Source: CALAGJ01 sp964293305
GTDB taxonomy: Bacteria; Bacteroidota; Bacteroidia; Chitinophagales; Chitinophagaceae
Direction of reading: 5' to 3'
Length of the DNA stretch: 40,147 nt
Assembly (NCBI GenBank): GCA_964293305.1
Contig: CAXYYO010000029.1
Coordinates: 1 to 40,147, forward strand
Position numbers and translations under genes: made by a program. Under the pieces are notes generated by a model. It was given only the letters and a program-made list of their open reading frames with translations, was not told the DNA's origin and made no database searches. How positions within the stretch are numbered: the first letter of the stretch is position 1; each line of letters opens with the position of its first letter. This document shows, piece after piece, positions 10,027 to 18,623 of the stretch.

Positions 10027-10428
10027 ATGCAACGTAAATTTGTTGCTGCCTGCGTATTGGCAGTATGTGGAATCTTTGTATCATCTTGTGACCTTATTTT
10101 TGGTAAGGGCATGAAAGAAGAACCAATTGAAACTCTTACAGGAGGCTGGATAGCGCAAACAGATAGCCATTCCGATGATTCTATTTTTAATACATCGCTT
10201 ATGGATAGTATAGGAATGCTGCATCTTATATTCCAGACTGACAGTGTAATGATTGTTAAAAAAAATGATAGTACATATATACAAATAAAATATTATCAAA
10301 ACAGCAGTGCTGATAGTCTTTATGTAAAATTGGATAGTAGTTTACATACCTACTCAATATTCTGGTCATCAGACAGCAGTTTGATTATTGGTGATGTAGG
10401 TAAAACTTATACATTTTTTAGAGAATAG
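10027..10428 (+). CDS. Small lipoprotein of unknown function
   Basis: 133 residues with a clear lipoprotein signal: MQRKFVAACVLAVCGIFVSS followed by Cys. The mature part is short strands rich in Ser, Asp and Tyr (TGGWIAQTDSHSDDS, LHLIFQTDSVMIVKKNDSTY, YSIFWSSDSSLIIG). The pattern suggests a small beta-sheet domain of the lipocalin-like kind found in many Bacteroidota 'lipocalin family' lipoproteins, but similarity is not strong enough to name a family. The next lipoprotein gene begins 41 bases downstream on the same strand, so the two may be cotranscribed and act in the same envelope compartment. Confidence 0.7.
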   Translation: MQRKFVAACVLAVCGIFVSSCDLIFGKGMKEEPIETLTGGWIAQTDSHSDDSIFNTSLMDSIGMLHLIFQTDSVMIVKKNDSTYIQIKYYQNSSADSLYVKLDSSLHTYSIFWSSDSSLIIGDVGKTYTFFRE

Positions 10429-10469
10429 TAAAACGATTGCTTGTCTTTTCATTTTATAAAATCAATTAT

Positions 10470-11369
10470 ATGCAACTTAAAAAAATGGCTACGCTATGCT
10501 ATATCGCCCTCATGCTGTCTGCTTGTGGTGCTGAATCAGAAAATATTGTAGCAGATGCAGAAGTAGCTGCGAATGAACTATCCCCTTTGCCAGATGAACA
10601 AATACCAATTGGCACAGCTGACTCTGCTGAGATACAAAATGATAATGTACCCGCAAATAGCACAGAAAAAAAAGATAAAACACCGGTTCCAATATCTACA
10701 CCGGACTGGGATAAAAAGATTGTAAAAACAGCAGACATAGAATTATTAGTAGATAACTATCCTAATTACAGCAAAAAACTCTCAGCCCATATACGAGAAG
10801 CAGGAGGCTATATAGCTCAAGAGCAAATGGAACAAACAAACTATCGTACAGGCAATAATCTGGTGATAAAAATTCCAACAGCTGGATTTACTGATTTTAT
10901 AAATAGTTTACAGGAGCCGGGTTCAAATATGATCAGTAAAACCATTCGTACAGAAGATGTAACAACTGAATATATTGATACCAAAGCAAGACTTCAATCA
11001 AAAAAAGAGGTGAGGGAAAAGTATCTTGTATTGTTAAAGCAGTCATCTAAAATAGAGGACGTGCTTGCTGTGCAGAGCGAAATCAATGAGATACAAGAAT
11101 CTATTGAAAGTGCAACTGCCAGACTCAATCAACTACAGCATACTAGCTCTTTTAGTACTATCAATTTATCCTGTTTTCAATATGAAAATGGATATACAGG
11201 CTCAGGAAAAAATGCTGCATTCTCTCAAAAGATTGTCAAAGCTTTTCATACAGGCAGTACAGTGCTCGGAAATATTCTTTTATTCATCATTAGTATTTGG
11301 CCAATTACACTTACAGGTATTGCCCTCATCTGTTGGATTAAGTTTGGTCCGGTAAAAAAGAAAGGATGA
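10470..11369 (+). CDS. DUF4349 domain lipoprotein with C-terminal membrane helix
   Basis: 299 residues. The start is put at ATG 10470 (MQLKKMATLCYIALMLSACG) because it begins a standard lipoprotein signal with the lipobox Cys at residue 19; the upstream TTG at 10437 adds 11 residues with no purpose. After an Ala/Glu-rich linker comes the DUF4349 domain: KIVKTADIELLVDNY, AHIREAGGYIAQE, LVIKIPTAGFTDFINSL, TEDVTTEYIDTKARL and a coiled-coil stretch (SEINEIQESIESATARLNQLQ). A hydrophobic helix (ILLFIISIWPITLTGIALICWI) and a short basic tail end it. DUF4349 proteins are widespread and uncharacterised; the layout implies lipid anchoring at one end and membrane insertion at the other. Confidence 0.85.
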   Translation: MQLKKMATLCYIALMLSACGAESENIVADAEVAANELSPLPDEQIPIGTADSAEIQNDNVPANSTEKKDKTPVPISTPDWDKKIVKTADIELLVDNYPNYSKKLSAHIREAGGYIAQEQMEQTNYRTGNNLVIKIPTAGFTDFINSLQEPGSNMISKTIRTEDVTTEYIDTKARLQSKKEVREKYLVLLKQSSKIEDVLAVQSEINEIQESIESATARLNQLQHTSSFSTINLSCFQYENGYTGSGKNAAFSQKIVKAFHTGSTVLGNILLFIISIWPITLTGIALICWIKFGPVKKKG

Positions 11370-11395
11370 ACAATTTAAAAAATACTTGAATTTTG

Positions 11396-11417
11396 AAGCC
11401 CGCTAATGACGGGCTTT
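11396..11417 (+). terminator. Probable terminator after the DUF4349 gene
   Basis: AAGCCCG (11396-11402) pairs perfectly with CGGGCTT (11410-11416) over a 7-base loop, 26 bases after the stop codon. The T-run is short (TTT then AAA), so termination may be partial. Confidence 0.6.
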
Positions 11418-11513
11418 AAACGTAATTGTGATTGGTCAAAAAGTATATTAATACTATTGTTGAAAAATTTTTTTTATGTGCATTTGTGAATGCATTTATA
11501 TTGCCGCTAAGTT

Positions 11514-13040
11514 ATGGGTATTATTGCATCGGCCATATCAAGACTTGCCAGGTTGCGTTATCGCAAAATAACACATTGGTTAGAAGATCCTATTGCTTCA
11601 CAAAGAGAATTATTGCAAGAATTGCTTACACATGGTCAGCACACTGAGTTTGGCAGAAAGCATAATTTCTCAAATACATTTACCCTGCACAACTTTAAAG
11701 AACAAGTACCCATACAGGAGTATGATGATCTGAAGCAATACATACATAGGCTTATGCAAGGTGAGCAAAACCTTTTGTGGAATACATCAGTAAACTGGTT
11801 TGCAAAAAGTAGTGGTACCACAAGCGATAAGAGTAAGTTTATACCTGTAACCCAAGAAAGTTTAGAAAAAAATCATTACCAGGCATCAAAGGATGTTATC
11901 ACTTTTTTTTATCATGATTTTCCAGACAGTAATTTGCTAACAGGCAAGGGTCTTGTGGTGGGTGGTAGCCATCAGGTAAGCCAGATAACTGAGGAAATTT
12001 ATTATGGTGATTTGAGTGCAGTACTGATGCAAAATTCTCCTTTTTGGGGGCATTGGATTAGAACACCGGATTTATCAATTGCATTGTTAGACGAATGGGA
12101 AAATAAAATTGAAGCAATAGCCCAAAGTACGATAAAGGAAAATGTAACCTCATTATCCGGAGTGCCCACCTGGACTATGATTTTGGCCAAACGAATTCTT
12201 GAAATTACAGGTAAAGCCCATCTCAAAGAAGTATGGCCAAATCTTCAAGTTTATCTACATGGAGGAGTTTCCTTTACACCTTATAGAGAACAGTTTAATC
12301 AGATATGTGGTCCCGGTATGATGTACATGGAAATGTATAATGCCAGTGAAGGTTTTTTTGCTGCGCAAGATGGACCGCATTCACCCGGCATGCTTTTATT
12401 TTTGGGGCATGGGATTTTTTATGAATTTATGCCAGTGGCAGAATATGGTAAACCAAATCCTCAAACCGTTGGTCTTGAAGAAGTAGTCTGCAATCAAATA
12501 TATGCACCCGTTATTTCCACCAATGGTGGATTGTGGCGATATATAACAGGAGATACAATTGAATTTGTAACACTACGCCCATGGCGAATAAAAGTAAGTG
12601 GTAGACTCAAGCATTTTATTAATGCATTTGGTGAAGAAATCATTATAGATAATTCAGATAAAGCAATAGCTATGGCATGTACACTTACCGGAGCAATTGT
12701 GAATGATTATACAGCGGCACCGGTATATTTTTCTGCAGAAGGGAATGGTGCTCATGAGTGGCTGATTGAATTTGAAAAAATGCCAGCTGATATTCCCTTG
12801 TTTACTGCATCCTTAGACAATGAACTGCAAAAACTCAATAGCGATTATGAGGCCAAGAGATATAAAAATATTGCGCTTCGTATGCCTATTATACAAATAC
12901 TTCCTGTAGGTTTATTTAGAGATTGGTTAAAAAGTAAAGGCAAGCTGGGCGGGCAACACAAAGTGCCGCGGCTTTCAAATGATAGAAAAACTGTGGAAGA
13001 AATAAAATTGTTTCTAAAGCAGCAGCCCACCAAAAAATAG
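11514..13040 (+). CDS. GH3 auxin-responsive promoter family protein (acyl-acid amide synthetase-like)
   Basis: 508-residue member of the GH3 branch of the ANL adenylate-forming superfamily. Plant GH3 enzymes adenylate indole-acetic or jasmonic acid and join it to an amino acid; the bacterial members have no established substrate. Visible family features are the Ser/Thr-rich ATP-binding motif FAKSSGTTSDKSKFIPVT, the central HGGVSFTPYREQF, the adenine-binding MEMYNASEGFFAAQD stretch, RYITGDTIEF with the ribose-binding Asp, and the hinge plus small C-terminal domain KVSGRLKHFINAFGEE. There is no signal peptide, so it is cytosolic. ATG 11514 is preceded by TATATTG (11497-11503), a plausible -7 element. 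The family assignment is firm; substrate and physiological role are unknown. Confidence 0.88.
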   Translation: MGIIASAISRLARLRYRKITHWLEDPIASQRELLQELLTHGQHTEFGRKHNFSNTFTLHNFKEQVPIQEYDDLKQYIHRLMQGEQNLLWNTSVNWFAKSSGTTSDKSKFIPVTQESLEKNHYQASKDVITFFYHDFPDSNLLTGKGLVVGGSHQVSQITEEIYYGDLSAVLMQNSPFWGHWIRTPDLSIALLDEWENKIEAIAQSTIKENVTSLSGVPTWTMILAKRILEITGKAHLKEVWPNLQVYLHGGVSFTPYREQFNQICGPGMMYMEMYNASEGFFAAQDGPHSPGMLLFLGHGIFYEFMPVAEYGKPNPQTVGLEEVVCNQIYAPVISTNGGLWRYITGDTIEFVTLRPWRIKVSGRLKHFINAFGEEIIIDNSDKAIAMACTLTGAIVNDYTAAPVYFSAEGNGAHEWLIEFEKMPADIPLFTASLDNELQKLNSDYEAKRYKNIALRMPIIQILPVGLFRDWLKSKGKLGGQHKVPRLSNDRKTVEEIKLFLKQQPTKK

Positions 13041-13045
13041 AGATA

Positions 13046-13450
13046 TTAATCACCATTATAGGTATAACTGAAATCCGCAAGCCATCCATTATTTTGTTGA
13101 AGTAGCTTTATCTTTCTAGCTATTTTATCGTAAGAATTTTTATAAAAAATGATATGTGTTTTTTCATCCAATACTTCATCATTATCTATATGAATAGATG
13201 CAGTAGCATATTCATTTTGCTCCTTAGTACTTTTGCTTTTATAAATTTTTTCTTCATCAATTAGTAATCTTTTATTCGCAGTATCTTGGAGCATATAGCA
13301 GGAGGCTGTTTCAAATTCACCTTTTAGACAATTGTCTAAAAAAAGACTTGCAGCTACTAAAGGATCATCGGCCGGGGGAGGGCATGTATGGCTACATGAC
13401 TCTAAAAATAAAAAAGAGCAGATATAAAATAATAAAACAATCAATTTCAT
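13046..13450 (-). CDS. Small lipoprotein, possibly NTF2/DUF4878-like
   Basis: 134 residues beginning at ATG 13450 with a lipoprotein signal (MKLIVLLFYICSFLFLESC); an upstream in-frame start at 13504 would run into the terminator of phoH. The mature part begins CSHTCPPPADDPLVAASLF, then LDNCLKGEFETASCYML, followed by a strand-rich half ending NNGWLADFSYTYNG. A helix of the form 'P..AA..FL..L..G.F..A' followed by strands and a final W-L-x-D-F is the outline of DUF4878/NTF2-like lipoproteins; that is inference from pattern only. It is convergent with the GH3 gene, with only 5 bases between the two stop codons. Confidence 0.65.
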   Translation of the reverse strand: MKLIVLLFYICSFLFLESCSHTCPPPADDPLVAASLFLDNCLKGEFETASCYMLQDTANKRLLIDEEKIYKSKSTKEQNEYATASIHIDNDEVLDEKTHIIFYKNSYDKIARKIKLLQQNNGWLADFSYTYNGD

Positions 13451-13489
13451 GTGTGTAAAAATAAATAATACATGATTAAAACTTTGAAA

Positions 13490-13518
13490 TAAAAAACCCG
13501 TCATTGAATTAGACGGGT
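13490..13518 (-). terminator. Rho-independent terminator of phoH
   Basis: ACCCGTC (13496-13502) and GACGGGT (13512-13518) form a perfect 7-bp stem with a 9-base loop. On the minus strand it is followed by a run of six T, 27 bases beyond the phoH stop codon. It separates phoH from the downstream lipoprotein gene. Confidence 0.85.
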
Positions 13519-13544
13519 ATAGGTTTGCGGGGGTTTTTCAATCT

Positions 13545-14513
13545 TTATTTTCCAATATACTCATGTGCGTCCTTGTCATAAGCTCTTATAATAGCTTTTA
13601 CAAGTCTGTGACGTACCACATCGTCTTCATCCAATTCAACATGTGCAATACCCTCAATATTTTTTAAAATTCTGGTAGCTTTATTTAGTCCACTATGCTG
13701 ATTTTTTGGTAAATCAACCTGAGTAGGGTCACCCGTTATAATAGCTTTTGCATTGGGACCTATACGTGTTAAGAACATTTTGATTTGAAGGTCATTTGCA
13801 TTTTGTGCTTCATCCAAAATAATAAAAGCATGATCTAGTGTTCGGCCACGCATATAGGCAAGAGGAGCTATTTCAATAGCACGGGTGCTCATATAATATC
13901 CCAATTTATCAGCAGGTATCATATCATCCAATGCATCATAAAGTGGGCGCAAATAAGGGTCAATTTTTTCTTTTAAATCACCCGGAAGAAAACCTAAACT
14001 TTCTCCGGCTTCTACTGCTGGCCTGGTGAGTATAATCTTCTTTACTAATTTATTTTTTAATGCCCTTACAGCAAGTGCCACAGCGGTATAGGTTTTACCT
14101 GTGCCCGCAGGGCCTACTGCAAATACAACATCATTTTTATCACTTGCTGTTACCATTTTTTTCTGGTTGGCAGTTCTCGCCCTTACTGATTTACCATTGG
14201 GTCCAAACACTAACACATCGTTGGGATTACGCTCTATAAAATTATCTATGGCAGCAGCATCATCACCGCCCAGAATTTGCTCAAGATAGTTTTCACTCAA
14301 ATCACCATTTCGTTCCATATAACTGATGATAAGATTAATTTTTTCTGAAGCATTTGTAACTTGATCTGGTGCTCCACTTAGCTTTATTTGTGTGCCCCTG
14401 GATAAAATTCGGAGTAAAGGGAATTTTTTGCGAAGCAGATCTAATTTCTTATTGTTAACTCCAAAAAACTCAATTGGATTGAGTGTGTCTAAGCTGATGA
14501 TTGTTTCTGTCAA
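13545..14513 (-). CDS. phoH: PhoH family protein (RNA-binding P-loop ATPase)
   Basis: 322 residues. The N-terminal part is a small KH-like RNA-binding region (roughly 1-90) and the rest is the PhoH ATPase domain with Walker A AVGPAGTGKTYTAVALAV and Walker B FIILDEAQNAN. RPAVEAGESLGFLPGD, AYMRGRTL and ITGDPTQVDLP are signature stretches of the family. PhoH/YbeZ proteins work with the YbeY endonuclease in ribosome and RNA quality control; the old phosphate-starvation link is weak. The start codon is TTG at 14513: an in-frame TAA lies two codons upstream and no ATG occurs before about residue 65, so the TTG is effectively forced. A terminator follows the gene. Confidence 0.92.
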   Translation of the reverse strand: MTETIISLDTLNPIEFFGVNNKKLDLLRKKFPLLRILSRGTQIKLSGAPDQVTNASEKINLIISYMERNGDLSENYLEQILGGDDAAAIDNFIERNPNDVLVFGPNGKSVRARTANQKKMVTASDKNDVVFAVGPAGTGKTYTAVALAVRALKNKLVKKIILTRPAVEAGESLGFLPGDLKEKIDPYLRPLYDALDDMIPADKLGYYMSTRAIEIAPLAYMRGRTLDHAFIILDEAQNANDLQIKMFLTRIGPNAKAIITGDPTQVDLPKNQHSGLNKATRILKNIEGIAHVELDEDDVVRHRLVKAIIRAYDKDAHEYIGK

Positions 14514-14951
14514 AGTTTAATTTTTATAAAATGAAAAGATGAATACAGATTATAACGAATCAAATATATTTTTTATTAGATAAAAAAGTTTTATAAATAT
14601 ACACATTATGTGCGAAAGATTATAATCATTTTATCATACAAATTTTCCATACAGGCCTAGAACAATATTTCAGAATAAAATTCTTTAACCCAGATGACAC
14701 AAATGAATTTTCTTTCAAAGTTTAAATGATAGATACCTATAAATCGTAGTTCTATTTTTACATTTAAATAGCTTACTAATTTTTCATCACAAACTTAACA
14801 TCAAATAATTATCAATAATGCATTTAACTTTTTCATAACATTAAAACAAGGTCAACTACAATTTATAACATCTTCTATTTTCATTAAAGCATTATGTGAT
14901 GGAATCGAAAAATTATAAAGTCCATTAGCTAAGTGGTTGAAAAACTTATGA
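14514..14951. other. AT-rich divergent intergenic region, no gene seen
   Basis: About 440 bases between the divergent phoH and aldehyde dehydrogenase genes. It is very AT-rich, has frequent stops in all frames, and shows no convincing hairpin, tRNA or repeat. It presumably holds both promoters; the only specific element I can point to is the TATAATTG at its right edge. Confidence 0.5.
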
Positions 14952-14959
14952 TATAATTG
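14952..14959 (+). promoter_or_regulatory. Candidate -7 box (TATAATTG)
   Basis: TATAATTG differs by one base from the Bacteroidota consensus TAnnTTTG and lies seven bases before ATG 14967, which would give a near-leaderless transcript if that start is used. Confidence 0.4.
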
Positions 14960-14966
14960 CATAATT

Positions 14967-16448
14967 ATGCCACATAATTGTGTTATGAATTTAGAAGTAC
15001 CATTTTATCTTGAAAATTATATTGGAGGATATTTTATTGGCCCACTTAGTGGGCAATATTTGGCAGGCATCAATCCAGCCACCGGTGAGCAGTATTATCA
15101 AGTGCCAGATAGCAATGAGAAAGATATTGAGCTTGCTGTAAATGCAGCACACAAAGCTTTTCCTGAATGGTCATCTACTGCTTCAGAGAAAAAATTTATT
15201 ATACTAAATCGTGTTGCAGAATTGATTGATGCTCATTTGGACGAATTAGCCTTAGCGGAAACCAATGATAATGGTAAGCCGCTTTGGTTAAGTAAAACGG
15301 TAGATATACCAAGGGCTTCATCCAACTTCAGATTTTTTGCCACTGCACAAATGCACTATGCATCTGAAAGTCATCAAATGGAAAAAGATGCAGTAAATTA
15401 TACATTGCGTCAGCCAATAGGAATCGTAGGTTGTATTTCACCCTGGAATTTGCCATTATATTTATTTACTTGGAAGATAGCACCTGCACTAGCAGCGGGA
15501 AATTGTGTTGTGGCAAAGCCATCAGAAGTTACTCCAGTTACAGCATTTTTATTAAGTAAAATTTGTAAAGAAGCCGGTTTGCCAGATGGTGTGCTAAACA
15601 TTGTGCATGGTGCAGGTAATAGCACAGGAGAAGCAATTATAAAACATCCTGACATTAAGGCCATAAGTTTTACAGGTAGTACAAAAGCTGGTAGTAGAAT
15701 AGCATCTTTGGCTAGTCCGGTTTTTAAAAAATTATCATTGGAATTAGGAGGAAAAAATCCAACGATAGTATTTGCCGATTGTGATTGGGAATTAACTTTA
15801 AAAGAAGTGATGCGTGCTTCATTTGCGAATCAAGGTCAAATTTGCCTTTGTGGAAGTAGGGTATTGATAGAAGCTTCTATTTATGAAAAATTTAAAGCTG
15901 GGTTAATTGAAAAAACAAGGCAACTTAGTGTTGGTGATCCTTTAGAAGCCCATACCAAACAAGGAGCTATTGTGAGCCAGATACATTATCAGAAAATTTT
16001 AAATTGTATTGAAACTGCAAAACAGGAAGGGGGAAATATTTTAGTAGGTGGCAATGCTATACAGGAAGAAGGTCGCTGCAAAAATGGATTGTTTATATCC
16101 CCCACAATCATTGAAAATTTAGGGCCAAATTGTATAACCAATCAAGAGGAAATATTTGGTCCAGTAATAACCTTACAACCATTCAATAATATTGAAGAAG
16201 CGTTAAGCCTTGCTAATGCCACACAGTACGGACTTGCCGCATCAGTATTTACAACAAATCTTTCAACCGCACATCAAGTAGCAGCTAAGCTACAATGTGG
16301 TATTGTATGGATAAACTGTTGGCTGATGCGTGATTTAAGAACCCCATTTGGGGGAGTAAAAAATAGTGGGCTTGGCCGAGAAGGTGGTTGGGAAGCGTTA
16401 AGATTTTTTACTGAATCAAAAAATGTATGTATTCGATATAATAATTAA
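14967..16448 (+). CDS. Aldehyde dehydrogenase, ALDH8 / 2-hydroxymuconic semialdehyde dehydrogenase-like
   Basis: 493-residue NAD-dependent aldehyde dehydrogenase. Catalytic residues are in place: Asn161 in SPWNLPLY, Glu259 in LSLELGGKNP and the nucleophile Cys293 in FANQGQICLCGSR. SFTGSTKAGSRIA is the cofactor-binding turn. The QGQICLCGSR context and the C-terminal NCWLMRDLRTPFGGVKNSGLGREGG signature are those of the ALDH8A1 / 2-aminomuconic or 2-hydroxymuconic semialdehyde dehydrogenases, so a role in tryptophan (kynurenine) or catechol meta-cleavage breakdown is the best guess. No other gene of those pathways is in the window. An alternative start is ATG 14985 (MNLEVPFYLENYIGG), which also fits the family N-terminus; the choice between them is open. 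Confidence 0.88.
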   Translation: MPHNCVMNLEVPFYLENYIGGYFIGPLSGQYLAGINPATGEQYYQVPDSNEKDIELAVNAAHKAFPEWSSTASEKKFIILNRVAELIDAHLDELALAETNDNGKPLWLSKTVDIPRASSNFRFFATAQMHYASESHQMEKDAVNYTLRQPIGIVGCISPWNLPLYLFTWKIAPALAAGNCVVAKPSEVTPVTAFLLSKICKEAGLPDGVLNIVHGAGNSTGEAIIKHPDIKAISFTGSTKAGSRIASLASPVFKKLSLELGGKNPTIVFADCDWELTLKEVMRASFANQGQICLCGSRVLIEASIYEKFKAGLIEKTRQLSVGDPLEAHTKQGAIVSQIHYQKILNCIETAKQEGGNILVGGNAIQEEGRCKNGLFISPTIIENLGPNCITNQEEIFGPVITLQPFNNIEEALSLANATQYGLAASVFTTNLSTAHQVAAKLQCGIVWINCWLMRDLRTPFGGVKNSGLGREGGWEALRFFTESKNVCIRYNN

Positions 16449-16546
16449 AACAATTAATGATTTAGGGCTAATAGTCCAACATACAATGTGATTAGTAGTG
16501 CATGATATATGTGTTTTTACACTGCAATTGATTCTTTAAAAACTGA

Positions 16547-17662
16547 TTATTTCAATTGTTGTACTACAGCCGTTAAGTTTTCCAGACCCATCAATGATGT
16601 CTTTTCATGAATGGTTCCATTTTGTACCATAAAAAAAGTAGGAATAGCTCTAGCAGCAGTTTTTACTACGACAGCATCAGCAATTAAAATATTTATATCA
16701 CTCCTATTTCCTACAAATTTTTCCACACCATTTTTATCAGGTGTAACCAGGTAGAAGGAAACATTTTTTTCTTTACAGATCTTTATTAAATCATCTACTT
16801 CCGCAGGTAGCACAGAAAATTTTTGAAAGGATTTTACAAACATCCATATACTATGTTCTTGTTCGGATAATATTGAACCTGTTGTATCCATACCATCCAA
16901 TGTATAAAAAGCTAAATCAGTAATAGCAGGTGTAGCATTCCCCTCCCTCACTATTTTATCCTTCCGATCTATAAAAATATAGGTACTATCATTCATAACC
17001 TCTTCCGGTACATCATTAATATATTCAGTTTGCATGCCATTTTTCTCATAAATAAAAACCATGACCGTACTATCAGGAATGGCATTTGCCGGAGGTAGCA
17101 TTTGCTCTTTTATATTTTTGCCTTTGGCATAAGGAAGACAATCTTTTATAGGAAGATTTTTTAATACATAATACTGAAGGTATGTGGTACCTACAAGTGA
17201 TATGATGATGATAAATATGGATATGCCTGCCTGTAAATTTGATTTTACCTTTTTTCTATAAGCCCAAATGATGAGTATGAGCAATAAGAGTATAATATCC
17301 TTTGTAAAAGACTGAGCAGCTGTAAGTGGAATACAATCTCCAAAGCATCCACATGTTTTAATTTTGCCGCTAAGCAATGCATACCCGGTTAAGAAACTAA
17401 AAAAGATGATAAGTAATAAGAGCAACCAACTAAAAAGTGGCATGCGCCATCCAATTATAACTGCAATGCCAGCCACTACTTCAAATACATTCATGATGAG
17501 TGAAAAAGCAAGCGTATAGTCGTCCATAAAATGCCAGCCCCACACATCAAAGAACTCTTGCATTTTATAACTCAAACCAGATGGGTCATTTGCTTTTATA
17601 AGCCCAGAAAAGATAAATAATAAACCTACTATCCAACGTATGACAACAAGTGCTTTTTTCAT
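16547..17662 (-). CDS. BT_3928-family membrane protein: DoxX/MauE-like domain plus thioredoxin-like region
   Basis: 371 residues from ATG 17662 (MKKALVVIRWIVGLLFIFSG); an in-frame start at 17770 would add 36 residues ahead of the natural membrane N-terminus and run almost to folP. Four or so membrane helices occupy about residues 5-160 in a DoxX/MauE arrangement, with the Cys-rich CGCFGDC motif (Cys104, 106, 110) typical of MauE-like proteins thought to handle disulfide electrons. A further helix near 165-185 leads to a periplasmic C-terminal region that looks like a degenerate thioredoxin fold (WMFVKSFQKFSVLPAEVDDL, AARAIPTFFMVQNGTI) but lacks a CxxC pair. BT_3928-family proteins are commonly found beside folP, as here, with divergent orientation. 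The precise function is unknown. Confidence 0.82.
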   Translation of the reverse strand: MKKALVVIRWIVGLLFIFSGLIKANDPSGLSYKMQEFFDVWGWHFMDDYTLAFSLIMNVFEVVAGIAVIIGWRMPLFSWLLLLLIIFFSFLTGYALLSGKIKTCGCFGDCIPLTAAQSFTKDIILLLLILIIWAYRKKVKSNLQAGISIFIIIISLVGTTYLQYYVLKNLPIKDCLPYAKGKNIKEQMLPPANAIPDSTVMVFIYEKNGMQTEYINDVPEEVMNDSTYIFIDRKDKIVREGNATPAITDLAFYTLDGMDTTGSILSEQEHSIWMFVKSFQKFSVLPAEVDDLIKICKEKNVSFYLVTPDKNGVEKFVGNRSDINILIADAVVVKTAARAIPTFFMVQNGTIHEKTSLMGLENLTAVVQQLK

Positions 17663-17777
17663 ATTTAATAAAGAATATTGCTTGTTCCTGATATTTATTT
17701 GTTGCTGCTTGTATATTTTGCACAGCGCATCAAAAATAATTGAAAAGACAATTAATAAATTGATGCGCAATTAAATC

Positions 17778-18623
17778 ATGGTTTATACATTGAATTGTAA
17801 GGGCACACTCATCTGCTTAGATAGGCCAATTGTAATGGGAATTATCAATTGTACTCCTGATAGTTTTTATGCAGAAAGCAGGGTGCTTGATACTGCTGCA
17901 ATTGTGAGTAAAGCAAATGCAATGCTTCAAGCTGGAGCAGGCATATTGGATTTGGGTGGTCAAAGTACAAGGCCGGGAAGCATATACCTGTCTGCGGAAG
18001 AGGAAATGGAGCGTGTAGTGCCGGCTATAGAAGCAGTACATAAAGCATTGCCGGAGGCAATTATTTCAGTAGATACCTTTTATGGCTCAGTGGCTGCAAA
18101 TGCAATTTCAGTGGGTGCTTCCATGGTAAATGATATCAGTGGTGGACAGTTTGATAGTACTATGCTACAGACAGTAGCAGCCGAAAAAGTTCCTTATATC
18201 TGCATGCATACAAAGGGTACTCCCCAAACTATGCAAGCACATGCAAGCTATGATGATATGCTAACTGAAATAACAGATTACTTCATCAACAGGTTAGCAT
18301 TGTGTAAGGCTGCGGGCATTACAGATGTAATCATTGATCCGGGTTTTGGTTTTGCAAAAAATATAGAACAAAATTTTTATTTACTCAAACAATTTGCTGC
18401 TTTAAGTATCTTAAATAGACCAATACTGGCGGGCCTTTCAAGAAAATCATTTATCTATAAAACCTTAAATAAATCAGCGGACAAAGCATTAAATGGCAGC
18501 ACCGTTTTACATACCATTTCCCTATTGAATGGTGCCAACATTTTAAGGGTGCATGATGTGGCTGAAGCAGTTGAAACCATACAATTAGTAGATGCTTATC
18601 TGAAAGCTACAGACAAAAATTAA
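17778..18623 (+). CDS. folP: Dihydropteroate synthase
   Basis: 281-residue folate biosynthesis enzyme that condenses 6-hydroxymethyl-7,8-dihydropterin diphosphate with p-aminobenzoate; it is the sulfonamide target. The family landmarks appear in order: PIVMGIINCTPDSF (first substrate loop), DLGGQSTRPGS (second loop), ISVDTF, MVNDISGG, YICMHTKGTPQTMQ, VIIDPGFGFAKN, ILAGLSRKSFI and the C-terminal ILRVHDVAEAVE. Length is normal. It is divergent from the BT_3928-like gene, and its stop codon overlaps that of the convergent SET-domain gene by 3 bases. A TATTTTGC element near 17714-17721 could be its promoter, giving a leader of roughly 50 bases. Confidence 0.95.
   Translation: MVYTLNCKGTLICLDRPIVMGIINCTPDSFYAESRVLDTAAIVSKANAMLQAGAGILDLGGQSTRPGSIYLSAEEEMERVVPAIEAVHKALPEAIISVDTFYGSVAANAISVGASMVNDISGGQFDSTMLQTVAAEKVPYICMHTKGTPQTMQAHASYDDMLTEITDYFINRLALCKAAGITDVIIDPGFGFAKNIEQNFYLLKQFAALSILNRPILAGLSRKSFIYKTLNKSADKALNGSTVLHTISLLNGANILRVHDVAEAVETIQLVDAYLKATDKN

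Noticed and set aside
14514..14966. Possible small RNA or riboswitch in the long divergent intergenic region
   Set aside because: Only AT-rich sequence without stable stems or known aptamer elements; nothing to support an RNA gene.
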